The position numbers were made by a program, and so were the translations under genes. This document shows positions 1 through 7,401 of a DNA stretch of 64,000 bases, piece after piece. The DNA is from an uncultured Pelagibacteraceae bacterium (lineage in GTDB: Bacteria > Pseudomonadota > Alphaproteobacteria > Pelagibacterales > Pelagibacteraceae), in NCBI GenBank assembly GCA_902562645.1, contig CACETY010000001.1, forward strand, positions 82,978-146,977, given 5' to 3'. Under the pieces are notes generated by a model that did not search any database, was not told where the DNA came from, and was given only the letters and a program-made list of their open reading frames with translations. Each line of letters opens with the position of its first letter. Position 1 is the stretch's first letter.

Positions 1-1
1 T

Positions 2-22
2 TCTACAAAAGGTTCTTTATAA
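2..22 (+). CDS. hisB: Imidazoleglycerol-phosphate dehydratase, C-terminal tail (partial)
   Basis: Only the last six codons and the stop are inside the window, reading S-T-K-G-S-L then TAA. HisB proteins typically end in a similar serine-lysine-glycine tail, and the next gene is hisH, which commonly follows hisB. The enzyme dehydrates imidazole glycerol phosphate in histidine synthesis. The identification rests on this very short tail and on operon context, so it is an inference. The rest of the gene lies upstream of base 1. Confidence 0.5.
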   Translation, partial: STKGSL

Positions 23-27
23 ATTTA

Positions 28-654
28 ATGAATGTCACAATTGTTGACTACAGTTCAGGCAATATAAGTTCTGTAATTAATTCTTTTAAAGAAGTTGCAA
101 AAGATAAAGTAAATATTGAAGTAACATCTGATCTTGAAACAATAAAAACTAGTGATAAAGTTGTATTGCCAGGACAAGGATCTTTTAAGAGCTGTATTGA
201 TGGTCTCAATAGTATTAACGGCTTGATAGATACTCTTAATGAATTTGCATTAGAAAGTAAAAAACCACTTCTTGGAATTTGTGTAGGCCTTCAAATGTTT
301 GCTGATATTGGCTATGAGGAAGTTGAGACTAAAGGATTAGGTTGGATTTCTGGTAAAGTTTCTAAAATTGATAACCAAGGCGGTAAATTTAAGCTTCCAC
401 ACATTGGTTGGAATGAAATTAACATTATGAAAGATAGTAAAATTTTTAAAGGCATAGAAAATAACTCTCACATGTACTTCGTTCACAGTTATGAATTTGT
501 ACCTGAGGATAAATCTGTAATTTCAGCAACAACTGATTATTCATCTAATGTTGTTTGTGCTGCTGAAAAAGAAAATATATTTGGTACTCAATTTCACCCT
601 GAAAAGAGTGATAAACTAGGGCTTACAATGATAAGTAACTTTATAAATTTATAA
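28..654 (+). CDS. hisH: Imidazole glycerol phosphate synthase, glutaminase subunit HisH
   Basis: HisH releases ammonia from glutamine and channels it to HisF, which makes imidazole glycerol phosphate and AICAR. The 208-residue protein is a class I glutamine amidotransferase of normal family length. The nucleophile is Cys85 in GICVGLQMF, and the partner residues are His190 and Glu192 in the motif TQFHPEKS. The PGQGSF segment near residue 48 is the usual oxyanion-strand region. It starts five bases after the hisB stop and lies in the same operon as hisA, hisF and hisE. No Shine-Dalgarno sequence is visible. Identification is secure. Confidence 0.97.
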   Translation: MNVTIVDYSSGNISSVINSFKEVAKDKVNIEVTSDLETIKTSDKVVLPGQGSFKSCIDGLNSINGLIDTLNEFALESKKPLLGICVGLQMFADIGYEEVETKGLGWISGKVSKIDNQGGKFKLPHIGWNEINIMKDSKIFKGIENNSHMYFVHSYEFVPEDKSVISATTDYSSNVVCAAEKENIFGTQFHPEKSDKLGLTMISNFINL

Positions 655-655
655 A

Positions 656-1222
656 ATGAAAAAAAATATTTTATTATGTATTTCAATAATTTTTTTTTCA
701 TCAAAAGTATTTGCAGGAACAATTTATTGTTTTTCTGCAAATGAGGGAAATGAAATTTTAAAGTCAACTATTTCAACAAACTTTATTGAAAGTGATGCGG
801 TAGATTATTTTATTATTGATGACGAAAAAAAAAAATTTAAAATAATTAAATCTTATGGTGAGTATAAAAGAAAATTAAAATACAGATTTGAAGATAATAA
901 TGACTATGAGTTTTATTATTATTACGATGATAATGAGGAAAAAAATTTTTGGGAATCCGCTGAGTATAAAAGATTTAATATGAATGAAATTGAGGTCATA
1001 ATTGATTTTGAAGCAATTTCAGGAAAAATAAGAAGATATAAATATGAACTTGATAGAATTGCTGGAATTCTATTAACATCAAATATTGAACTTGATGCAA
1101 ATGGTGAAGAGATAGCAAGAGATAGAGATGATAAAAATATTATTTATTATAAAGAAGATGATGAATTTTTAGAGCATATTAAAAAAGAAAAATATTTTTG
1201 TGAAAAACACAAAAATTTATAA
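656..1222 (+). CDS. Unknown secreted protein inside the his operon
   Basis: I do not recognise this 188-residue protein. Residues 1-20 form a signal peptide: two lysines, a hydrophobic stretch, then VFAG, with likely cleavage after Ala20. The mature part is very rich in Asp, Glu, Lys and Tyr and has one Cys just after the cleavage site and one near the C-terminus, so a disulfide is possible in the periplasm. It begins one base after the hisH stop and ends three bases before hisA, so it must be co-transcribed with histidine genes. Nothing in the sequence links it to histidine synthesis. It may be a lineage-specific insertion in the operon. Confidence 0.8.
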   Translation: MKKNILLCISIIFFSSKVFAGTIYCFSANEGNEILKSTISTNFIESDAVDYFIIDDEKKKFKIIKSYGEYKRKLKYRFEDNNDYEFYYYYDDNEEKNFWESAEYKRFNMNEIEVIIDFEAISGKIRRYKYELDRIAGILLTSNIELDANGEEIARDRDDKNIIYYKEDDEFLEHIKKEKYFCEKHKNL

Positions 1223-1225
1223 AAA

Positions 1226-1951
1226 ATGAAAATATTTCCTGCAATAGATATTAAAGACAAAAAGTGCGTGAGGTTAGTAAAAGGAAACTTTGATAATAAA
1301 ACTGAATATGACATGTCACCAGTTGAGCAAGCTGGTAAATATAAAGATCACGGATTTAAAAACTTACACGTAGTTGATTTGGATGGAGCATTAACAGGAG
1401 AGACTGTAAATATTGATATTATTGAGAAAATTGTTGGAAAATTTGATCTTAAAATTGAAATAGGTGGTGGTGTAAGAAACTTTGAGAGTATTCAAAAATA
1501 TACTGATGCTGGGGTTGAGAAAGTAATTTTAGGAAGTGCTGCAATAAAAGATAAAAATTTTTTAAAAGAAGCTTGTCAAAAATTTCCTGGAAAAATTGCC
1601 TTGGGTTTGGATGCTAAAGATGGTTATTTATCTGTTTCTGGATGGAAAGAAAACTCTAATTTAAAAACTTTGGAATTTTTAAAGGATGTAAATTATTATG
1701 GAGCTACTAGATTAATTTATACAGATATTAATAGAGATGGTATGAAGCGAAGCCCAAATTTTGAGGAAACAGAAAATGTAGCTAATAATTCAAATTGTCC
1801 AGTGATTATTTCTGGGGGAGTTTCTTCAATTAATGATATTAGAAAAGCAAAAGAAATAGGTAATAAAAATATTGAAGGAATTATTGTTGGTAAAGCTATA
1901 TATGATGGTGATATTAAATTAGATGAACTTGCAAAAGAAATAAATGCTTAA
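1226..1951 (+). CDS. hisA: ProFAR isomerase HisA
   Basis: HisA isomerises ProFAR to PRFAR in histidine synthesis. The 241-residue TIM barrel has the family start (FPAIDIK, catalytic Asp8) and the second catalytic Asp in GLDAKDG near residue 128. Phosphate-binding glycines are visible in EIGGGVR and ISGGVSS, and repeat in the two halves of the barrel as expected. Length is normal. It overlaps hisF by eight bases, which suggests translational coupling. It is a close structural relative of HisF but is distinguished by the N-terminal motif and gene order. Confidence 0.96.
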   Translation: MKIFPAIDIKDKKCVRLVKGNFDNKTEYDMSPVEQAGKYKDHGFKNLHVVDLDGALTGETVNIDIIEKIVGKFDLKIEIGGGVRNFESIQKYTDAGVEKVILGSAAIKDKNFLKEACQKFPGKIALGLDAKDGYLSVSGWKENSNLKTLEFLKDVNYYGATRLIYTDINRDGMKRSPNFEETENVANNSNCPVIISGGVSSINDIRKAKEIGNKNIEGIIVGKAIYDGDIKLDELAKEINA

Positions 1952-2699
1952 AAATAGAATTATACCTTGCTTAGATGTTAAAAATGGAAGAGTTGTAAAA
2001 GGTATAAACTTTGTTGATTTACAAGATGCAGGTGACCCAGTGGAACAAGCTAAAATTTATAGTGATGGTGGAGCTGATGAAATTTGTTTTTTAGATATCA
2101 CTGCATCAAATGAAAATAGAGATACTATTTATGAAGTTGTAAAAGATACGTCTAAAAAATGTTTTGTACCTTTAACTGTTGGAGGTGGAGTTAGAAGTGT
2201 AGAAGATATCAGTAAACTTTTAAACTGTGGAGCTGATAAAGTTTCAATTAATACGGCTGCAGTACAAAACGCTGATGTTGTAGTTCAAAGTTCAAAAAAA
2301 TTTGGCTCTCAATGTATTGTTGTTGCAATAGATGCTAAGAAAAATGGAGAGAAATGGGAAGTTTTTACTCATGGTGGACGAAACAATACTGGAATTGATG
2401 CATTAGAATTTGCAAAAAAGATGGAAGAGAGCGGAGCAGGTGAGTTACTTGTTACATCAATGGATAGAGATGGTACTCAGGTAGGCTATGACATAGATTT
2501 GATGTCTAAAATTTCATCTATGGTAAACATACCCACAATAGCATCAGGCGGAGTTGGGGATCTTGATCATTTAGTCGATGGCATCAAATTAGGTAACGCT
2601 AGTGCGGTTTTAGCAGCATCCATATTTCACTACGGAAAATATTCTGTGAAAGAAGCTAAAGAATATCTGGACTCAAAAGGTATACCTGTTAGGATTTGA
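1944..2699 (+). CDS. hisF: Imidazole glycerol phosphate synthase, cyclase subunit HisF
   Basis: HisF uses ammonia from HisH to convert PRFAR to imidazole glycerol phosphate and AICAR. The 251-residue TIM barrel begins with the diagnostic [15 protein letters not shown] (catalytic Asp11) and carries the second Asp in VVAIDAKK near residue 130. Phosphate-binding motifs TVGGGVRS and ASGGVG are intact. The AICAR produced feeds PurH, which is also encoded in this window at 16023-17567. The start codon lies inside the hisA 3' end, and hisE follows one base after its stop. Confidence 0.97.
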   Translation: MLKNRIIPCLDVKNGRVVKGINFVDLQDAGDPVEQAKIYSDGGADEICFLDITASNENRDTIYEVVKDTSKKCFVPLTVGGGVRSVEDISKLLNCGADKVSINTAAVQNADVVVQSSKKFGSQCIVVAIDAKKNGEKWEVFTHGGRNNTGIDALEFAKKMEESGAGELLVTSMDRDGTQVGYDIDLMSKISSMVNIPTIASGGVGDLDHLVDGIKLGNASAVLAASIFHYGKYSVKEAKEYLDSKGIPVRI

Positions 2700-2700
2700 G

Positions 2701-2973
2701 ATGCTAAATACCCTAGAAAGTCTATTTAAACTTGCAAGAGAAAGAAAATCATCACCAGTTGATGGTTCGTATACTAACAAACTCCTAAGTGATAAATCTT
2801 TAAGCAAAGCTAAAGTGCTTGAAGAAATAAATGAACTTATTGAGGCAGTTGAGGAAGATTCAAATAAAATCCATGAAGCAGCTGATGTATTTTATCATTT
2901 AATAATGTACCTTGAGGCAAATAATATAAAAATTGAAGATGTAATGAGCGAATTAGATAAAAGAAAAAAATGA
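2701..2973 (+). CDS. hisE: Phosphoribosyl-ATP pyrophosphatase HisE
   Basis: HisE hydrolyses phosphoribosyl-ATP to phosphoribosyl-AMP, the second step of histidine synthesis. The 90-residue protein shows the MazG-like all-alpha metal-binding pattern: EEINELIEA followed by EAADVFYHL, with acidic pairs that bind magnesium. It is a stand-alone HisE, as in other alphaproteobacteria, and not the HisIE fusion of enterics. Its TGA stop overlaps the ATG of the malyl-CoA lyase gene (ATGA), so the histidine operon appears to run directly into the malyl-CoA cluster. Confidence 0.93.
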   Translation: MLNTLESLFKLARERKSSPVDGSYTNKLLSDKSLSKAKVLEEINELIEAVEEDSNKIHEAADVFYHLIMYLEANNIKIEDVMSELDKRKK

Positions 2974-3908
2974 GTCATAAATTTTATAAACCAGCAAGAT
3001 CAAGATTACAAAGAAGTGAATTGGCTGTTCCAGGTTCATCTCCTAAAATGTTTGAGAAAGCTTTAAGTTCGCCAGCTGATTACGTTTTTTTAGATTTAGA
3101 GGATGCTGTTTCTCCAAATGATAAAATTTCTGCAAGAGCAAATGTTATTAAATCATTAAATGAAATGGATTGGAGAGGCAGTGGCAAAACTATTTCTGTG
3201 AGAATAAATAGTTTAGATACACATTACATGTACTCTGATTTAATTGAAATAGTTGAACAAGCTGGAGAAAATGTAGATACAATTTTAGTTCCAAAAGCTG
3301 GTACTGCGAGCGATGTTTACATGGTTGATTGTTTATTAACTCAGATTGAAACAAACAAAAAATTAAAAAATAAAATTGGAATTGAATGTTTAATTGAGAC
3401 AGCTTTAGGAATGTCGAATATTAAAGAAATTGCAACTTCGAGTGAAAGATTAGAGGCATTGCATTTTGGTGTTGCAGATTATGCTGCAAGTTTAAGAGCG
3501 AGAACTACAGTTATAGGTGGTCTTAATGAAAATTATCCTGGTGATCAATGGCATCATGGTTTATCAGAATTGGTAATGACTTGTAGAGCTTATGGCTTAA
3601 GAGCAATTGATGGACCATTTGGAGATTTTAATGATCCAGATGCCTATACTGCTGCTGCTAAAAGAGGAGCCGCAATTGGTATTGAAGGCAAATGGGCAAT
3701 TCATCCATCTCAAATAGAGCTTGCAAATAAAGTTTTCTCACCACCTGAAGCAGAGGTTACTAAGGCTAAAAGGATCCTAGAAGAACTAGAAAAGGCTGCA
3801 AATGAAGGAAAAGGAGCTGCTCAGCTTGATGGACGGATGATTGATGCTGCATCAGCTAGAATGGCTGAAAATATTGTAAACATCGATAAGTTAATCCATA
3901 ATAAATAA
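2970..3908 (+). CDS. mcl: Malyl-CoA lyase (HpcH/HpaI aldolase, CitE-like family)
   Basis: The enzyme reversibly splits (S)-malyl-CoA into glyoxylate and acetyl-CoA and may also act on beta-methylmalyl-CoA. The 312-residue protein matches the known malyl-CoA lyase pattern throughout: RSELAVPGS near the N-terminus, the metal-binding FLDLEDAV, RINSLDTHYMY, the IETALGM segment with the second acidic ligand, HFGVADYAAS, AIDGPFGDFND and GKWAIHPSQI. It overlaps hisE by four bases and lies eight bases before the malate-CoA ligase beta gene. That neighbourhood favours malyl-CoA lyase over citrate lyase beta subunit. The physiological direction cannot be read from sequence. Confidence 0.92.
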   Translation: MSHKFYKPARSRLQRSELAVPGSSPKMFEKALSSPADYVFLDLEDAVSPNDKISARANVIKSLNEMDWRGSGKTISVRINSLDTHYMYSDLIEIVEQAGENVDTILVPKAGTASDVYMVDCLLTQIETNKKLKNKIGIECLIETALGMSNIKEIATSSERLEALHFGVADYAASLRARTTVIGGLNENYPGDQWHHGLSELVMTCRAYGLRAIDGPFGDFNDPDAYTAAAKRGAAIGIEGKWAIHPSQIELANKVFSPPEAEVTKAKRILEELEKAANEGKGAAQLDGRMIDAASARMAENIVNIDKLIHNK

Positions 3909-3916
3909 ATAAAATT

Positions 3917-5080
3917 ATGGATATTCACGAATACCAAGCAAAAAAAATACTTTCAGATTTTGGAGTAACGATTCCAAGAGGAGGAATTGTCTATAGCCCA
4001 GAGAATGCTGAGAATAAAGCTAGAGAGATTGGTGGATCAAGATGGGTAGTTAAAGCTCAAATTCACTCTGGTGCGAGAGGAAAAGCTGGTGGAATAATAG
4101 TATGTGATAGTCCATTGGAAGTTGCTCAAGCGACAGACAAATTATTAGGAAAAAAATTAGTTACAAATCAAACAGGCCCCGAAGGTAAAATAGTAAATAG
4201 AATTTATATTGAAGAAGCAACAGATATTGAGAGAGAACTTTATCTTGGTCTTGTTTTTGATAGAAGTTCAGAGAGCATTATGGTTGTTGCATCAACAGAA
4301 GGTGGTATGAGTGTTGAAGAAATTTCAAAAGAAAAACCAGAAACTATAATTAGATCAAAAATTGAAGTCGCTGTTGGAATGCAAAGTTTTCAAGCTAGAG
4401 AATTAGCATTTGGTTTAGGAATTGAACCTGATTTAATTAGAAGAGCATCTGAAACAATTGTTGGATGTTACAAGGCATTTAGTGAATTAGATGCTACAAT
4501 GGTTGAGGTTAATCCATTAGTTATTTCAAAACAAAAACAAATCTTAGCTTTAGATTGTAAAATGAGTTTTGATAACAATGCAATGTTTAGAAGAAACCAA
4601 GTTTCAGAACTTAGAGATAAGACACAGGAGGATTCAAAAGAAGTTTTTGCATCTGATAGGGGATTAAACTACGTAAGTTTAGATGGAAATATTGGCAATA
4701 TTATAAATGGTGCTGGATTAGCAATGGCATCAATGGACATGATAAAATTGGCTGGAGGAAGTCCTGCAAATTTTTTAGATGTAGGAGGCGGAGCAACACC
4801 TGAAAAAATAGTTAAAGCATTTAAGTTAGTAACAATGGATGAAAAAGTGAAAGTTATTCTTGTGAATATTTTTGCTGGTATAAACAGATGTGATTGGGTG
4901 GCAGAAGGAATAGTAGAAGCTCTTAAAAAAATAGAAGTTAATGTTCCGTTGGTAATTCGGTTGGCAGGTACAAATGTTGAGAAAGGTAATCAAATTTTAA
5001 AAGAAAGTAAGATAAATTATATTGAAGCAAACACTCTAGAGGATGCAGCTAATAAAGCGGTTGCAGCCCTGAATAAATAG
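3917..5080 (+). CDS. mtkA: Malate-CoA ligase (malate thiokinase) beta subunit
   Basis: This ATP-grasp subunit of a succinyl-CoA synthetase family enzyme most likely links malate, CoA and ATP to malyl-CoA. The 387 residues begin MDIHEYQAKKIL, and the ATP-grasp part holds VKAQIHSGARGKAGG. The C-terminal part has NFLDVGGGATPEK and then FAGINRCDWVAEG. From memory, that last stretch follows the Methylobacterium MtkA version, whereas SucC proteins usually have FGGI.RCD. The adjacent malyl-CoA lyase supports malate over succinate. Annotation pipelines may call it sucC. Confidence 0.85.
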   Translation: MDIHEYQAKKILSDFGVTIPRGGIVYSPENAENKAREIGGSRWVVKAQIHSGARGKAGGIIVCDSPLEVAQATDKLLGKKLVTNQTGPEGKIVNRIYIEEATDIERELYLGLVFDRSSESIMVVASTEGGMSVEEISKEKPETIIRSKIEVAVGMQSFQARELAFGLGIEPDLIRRASETIVGCYKAFSELDATMVEVNPLVISKQKQILALDCKMSFDNNAMFRRNQVSELRDKTQEDSKEVFASDRGLNYVSLDGNIGNIINGAGLAMASMDMIKLAGGSPANFLDVGGGATPEKIVKAFKLVTMDEKVKVILVNIFAGINRCDWVAEGIVEALKKIEVNVPLVIRLAGTNVEKGNQILKESKINYIEANTLEDAANKAVAALNK

Positions 5081-5083
5081 AAA

Positions 5084-5971
5084 ATGACAGTATTAATAGA
5101 CAAAAAAAGTAAGATAATTATTCAAGGTTTCACAGGCAAAATGGGCACATTTCATGCTGATGAGATGATTAAATATGGTTCTAATGTAGTAGGAGGAGTT
5201 ACACCAGGAAAAGGTGGTTCTAAACATCTAAATTTACCAGTGTTTAATACAGTTAAGGATGCAGTTAGCGAAACAGGAGCAGATGCATCAATTTTATTTG
5301 TACCACCAGCTTTTGCAGCAGACTCAGCAATGGAAGCAGCTGATGCTGGAATTAAAACATGTGTAGCAATTGTAGATGGAATACCTTCTCACGACATGAT
5401 CAGAATAAAAAGATATATGAGAAGATATACCAAAAGTTCTAAAATGACTTTAGTTGGCCCTAACTGTGCAGGAATTATTAGTCCTGGTAAGTCAATGTTG
5501 GGAATAATGCCAGGACATATTTATAAAGAAGGAAGAATTGGAATTATAAGTAGATCAGGAACATTAGGATATGAAGCAGCTCAACAACTTAAAAATTTGA
5601 ATATTGGAGTCTCAACTAGTGTAGGTATTGGAGGAGATCCAATAAATGGTAGTTCATTTAGAGATATAATAGAGAAGTTTGAAACAGATAATGAAACAGA
5701 TGCAATATTAATGATTGGTGAAATCGGTGGGCCCCAAGAAGTTGCAGCTGGAGAATTTGCAAAAGAAAATATGAAGAAACCAGTTATAGCCTATATTGCA
5801 GGTTTGACCGCTCCAAAAGGTAGAGTCATGGGTCATGCGGGAGCAATAGTTTCAGCTTATGGAGAAAGTGCAATTGAAAAAGTTGAAATTTTGAAAGAAT
5901 GTGGAATTACAATCTCTAAAAACCCTTCGGTTATGGGCGATACAGTAAAAGCAGTTTTAGAAAAAATGTAA
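5084..5971 (+). CDS. mtkB: Malate-CoA ligase (malate thiokinase) alpha subunit
   Basis: The CoA-binding alpha subunit carries the phosphohistidine that relays phosphate in the ligase reaction. In this 295-residue protein the CoA-binding start is IIQGFTGKMGTFHA, the middle contains GPNCAGIISPGKSMLGIMPG and GIGGDPINGSSF, and the active-site histidine is His251 in MGHAGAI. The wording of these blocks resembles MtkB of methylotrophs as I remember it. It starts three bases after the beta subunit stop and is followed two bases later by a HIT protein gene, so all are probably one transcript. Confidence 0.86.
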   Translation: MTVLIDKKSKIIIQGFTGKMGTFHADEMIKYGSNVVGGVTPGKGGSKHLNLPVFNTVKDAVSETGADASILFVPPAFAADSAMEAADAGIKTCVAIVDGIPSHDMIRIKRYMRRYTKSSKMTLVGPNCAGIISPGKSMLGIMPGHIYKEGRIGIISRSGTLGYEAAQQLKNLNIGVSTSVGIGGDPINGSSFRDIIEKFETDNETDAILMIGEIGGPQEVAAGEFAKENMKKPVIAYIAGLTAPKGRVMGHAGAIVSAYGESAIEKVEILKECGITISKNPSVMGDTVKAVLEKM

Positions 5972-5973
5972 AT

Positions 5974-6339
5974 ATGAGTTACGACGATAATAATATATTT
6001 GCAAAAATATTGAGGAATGAGATACCTTGCAATAAAATTTATGAAGATGAATTTGTTTTATCCTTTCATGATATAAATCCTCAAAAAAAAATTCATGCAT
6101 TAGTAATTCCAAAAGGTAAGTATGTTGACTTAGATGATTTCAGTCAAAACGCATCACCTAATGAAATGGTTGGATTATTAAAAGGTATAAATACTGTTGC
6201 AAAGAAATTAAATATATCTGTCGATACAGGTAAGGGATATAGAGCTCTAGCAAATATAAGTGAGGATGGAGGACAAGAAGTTCCACATTTGCATTTTCAT
6301 TTATTTGGTGGAGAGAAAATTGGTAAAATGGTCTCGTGA
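5974..6339 (+). CDS. HIT family protein (HinT-like purine phosphoramidase)
   Basis: HIT proteins hydrolyse nucleoside phosphoramidates or related nucleotides in the cytoplasm. The 121-residue protein has the N-terminal IFAKILRNEIPC and FHDINPQ blocks of HinT and the catalytic triad motif HLHFHLFGG with His105, His107 and His109. Length is normal for the family. Its TGA stop overlaps the GTG start of the next gene. The substrate in this organism is not evident from context. Confidence 0.92.
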   Translation: MSYDDNNIFAKILRNEIPCNKIYEDEFVLSFHDINPQKKIHALVIPKGKYVDLDDFSQNASPNEMVGLLKGINTVAKKLNISVDTGKGYRALANISEDGGQEVPHLHFHLFGGEKIGKMVS

Positions 6340-6848
6340 AAATTGATGTAGACAGGAGTTTCTTAGAAATAAATACAATAGAAAATCTAAAACAATCAAA
6401 GAGTCCTGGCCCAAACTTTAAAATTATTCAAGTGGATCCACCAGATTTTCAATTAAACAAATTTTTTTATAAACAAATTGGAAGAAAACATAGATGGATT
6501 GACAGATTAGCTTGGGAAGATAAGAAATGGATTCAGTATGTTGAAAACCCGAGAATAAAAACCTTTATTTTAAAGGATAATAACAACTTGGCAGGATATT
6601 ATGAAACTATACGAGATCTCGATAACGATCATTGCGAAATTGCATATTTTGGGATTTTAGAGGAATATATTGGAAAAAAATGTGGTGGCTATTTACTCTC
6701 AGAAGCTATTAAAAGGTTATTCGAGGAAGGCATGTCAAGAGTATGGCTACACACTTGTTCACTCGATCATGAAAATGCAATCAAAAATTATTTAGCTAGG
6801 GGAATGAAGGTATTTAAATCTGAAAAGATAAATGTTGATTTTAATTAG
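6336..6848 (+). CDS. GNAT family N-acetyltransferase
   Basis: The 170-residue protein has a GNAT fold: a hydrophobic beta strand (HCEIAYFGILEEY), an acetyl-CoA pyrophosphate loop region (IGKKCGGYLLSEAI), then VWLHTCSLDHENAIKNYLARG, a pattern common in N-terminal or small-molecule acetyltransferases. The start is a GTG at 6336 that overlaps the HIT gene stop. I see no better ATG near it. The 3' end overlaps the convergent lolA gene by eight bases. The substrate is unknown. Confidence 0.82.
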   Translation: MKIDVDRSFLEINTIENLKQSKSPGPNFKIIQVDPPDFQLNKFFYKQIGRKHRWIDRLAWEDKKWIQYVENPRIKTFILKDNNNLAGYYETIRDLDNDHCEIAYFGILEEYIGKKCGGYLLSEAIKRLFEEGMSRVWLHTCSLDHENAIKNYLARGMKVFKSEKINVDFN

Positions 6849-7401
6849 TATACTTTTGTATTGAAAATATTTTTTCATCAACGTCAATATTAATATTAAT
6901 ATCACTTAAAAAAGTTTGTATTAGGTTTTGATAGATATCTTTGGTTTCCCATCCCATTAAATCCAAACTTTCTTTATCAAAAAAAATCTTAATTGAATTA
7001 TTTTCGTATTCAAAATTTAATACATAATAAAAAGGATAATCCTTATCATCTTCTGCATTAGTCATTTTTGAAATTAAAAATTTTTTATCAAGAATAAAAT
7101 TTAAAGGTGTTTGATCTAGTGGATATCTATAGTAATTTGTGATTTTATCTGAATTGATAACTAAGGATTTACCATTTGAAACGAGTATTTTGTTGTAAAT
7201 GTCATAATATTCACAAAAAATTTTCTTAGGGTATAAAATAATACATTCTCCTTTCTCTATATTATTATTATCTATCCTCTGAATAAACTTGAATTGTAAA
7301 GTATTTATATTTTCTAAATAATTTATGATTTTTTGATTTGAAGAACTTTGTGCATTTATATTAAAAAAAAAAATTGAAAAAAAAACTAAGTATTTTTTCA
7401 T
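6841..7401 (-). CDS. lolA: Outer-membrane lipoprotein carrier protein LolA
   Basis: LolA is the periplasmic chaperone that takes lipoproteins from the inner-membrane LolCDE complex to the outer membrane. The 186-residue protein starts with a signal peptide (MKKYLVFFSIFFFNINAQS), then LQFKFIQRIDNN, GECIILYPKKIFCEYYD and KSLVINSDK, the usual order of beta strands in the open LolA barrel. Sequence identity to the family looks low, and overall pattern and position just downstream of ftsK carry much of the weight. In many proteobacteria lolA also follows ftsK. Its start overlaps the ftsK stop by four bases. Confidence 0.85.
   Translation of the reverse strand: MKKYLVFFSIFFFNINAQSSSNQKIINYLENINTLQFKFIQRIDNNNIEKGECIILYPKKIFCEYYDIYNKILVSNGKSLVINSDKITNYYRYPLDQTPLNFILDKKFLISKMTNAEDDKDYPFYYVLNFEYENNSIKIFFDKESLDLMGWETKDIYQNLIQTFLSDININIDVDEKIFSIQKYTN

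Noticed and set aside
3917..5971. Succinyl-CoA synthetase sucCD
   Set aside because: The blocks FAGINRCDWVAEG and GPNCAGIISPGKSMLGIMPG and the adjoining malyl-CoA lyase fit malate-CoA ligase better. A minor chance of succinate activity remains.
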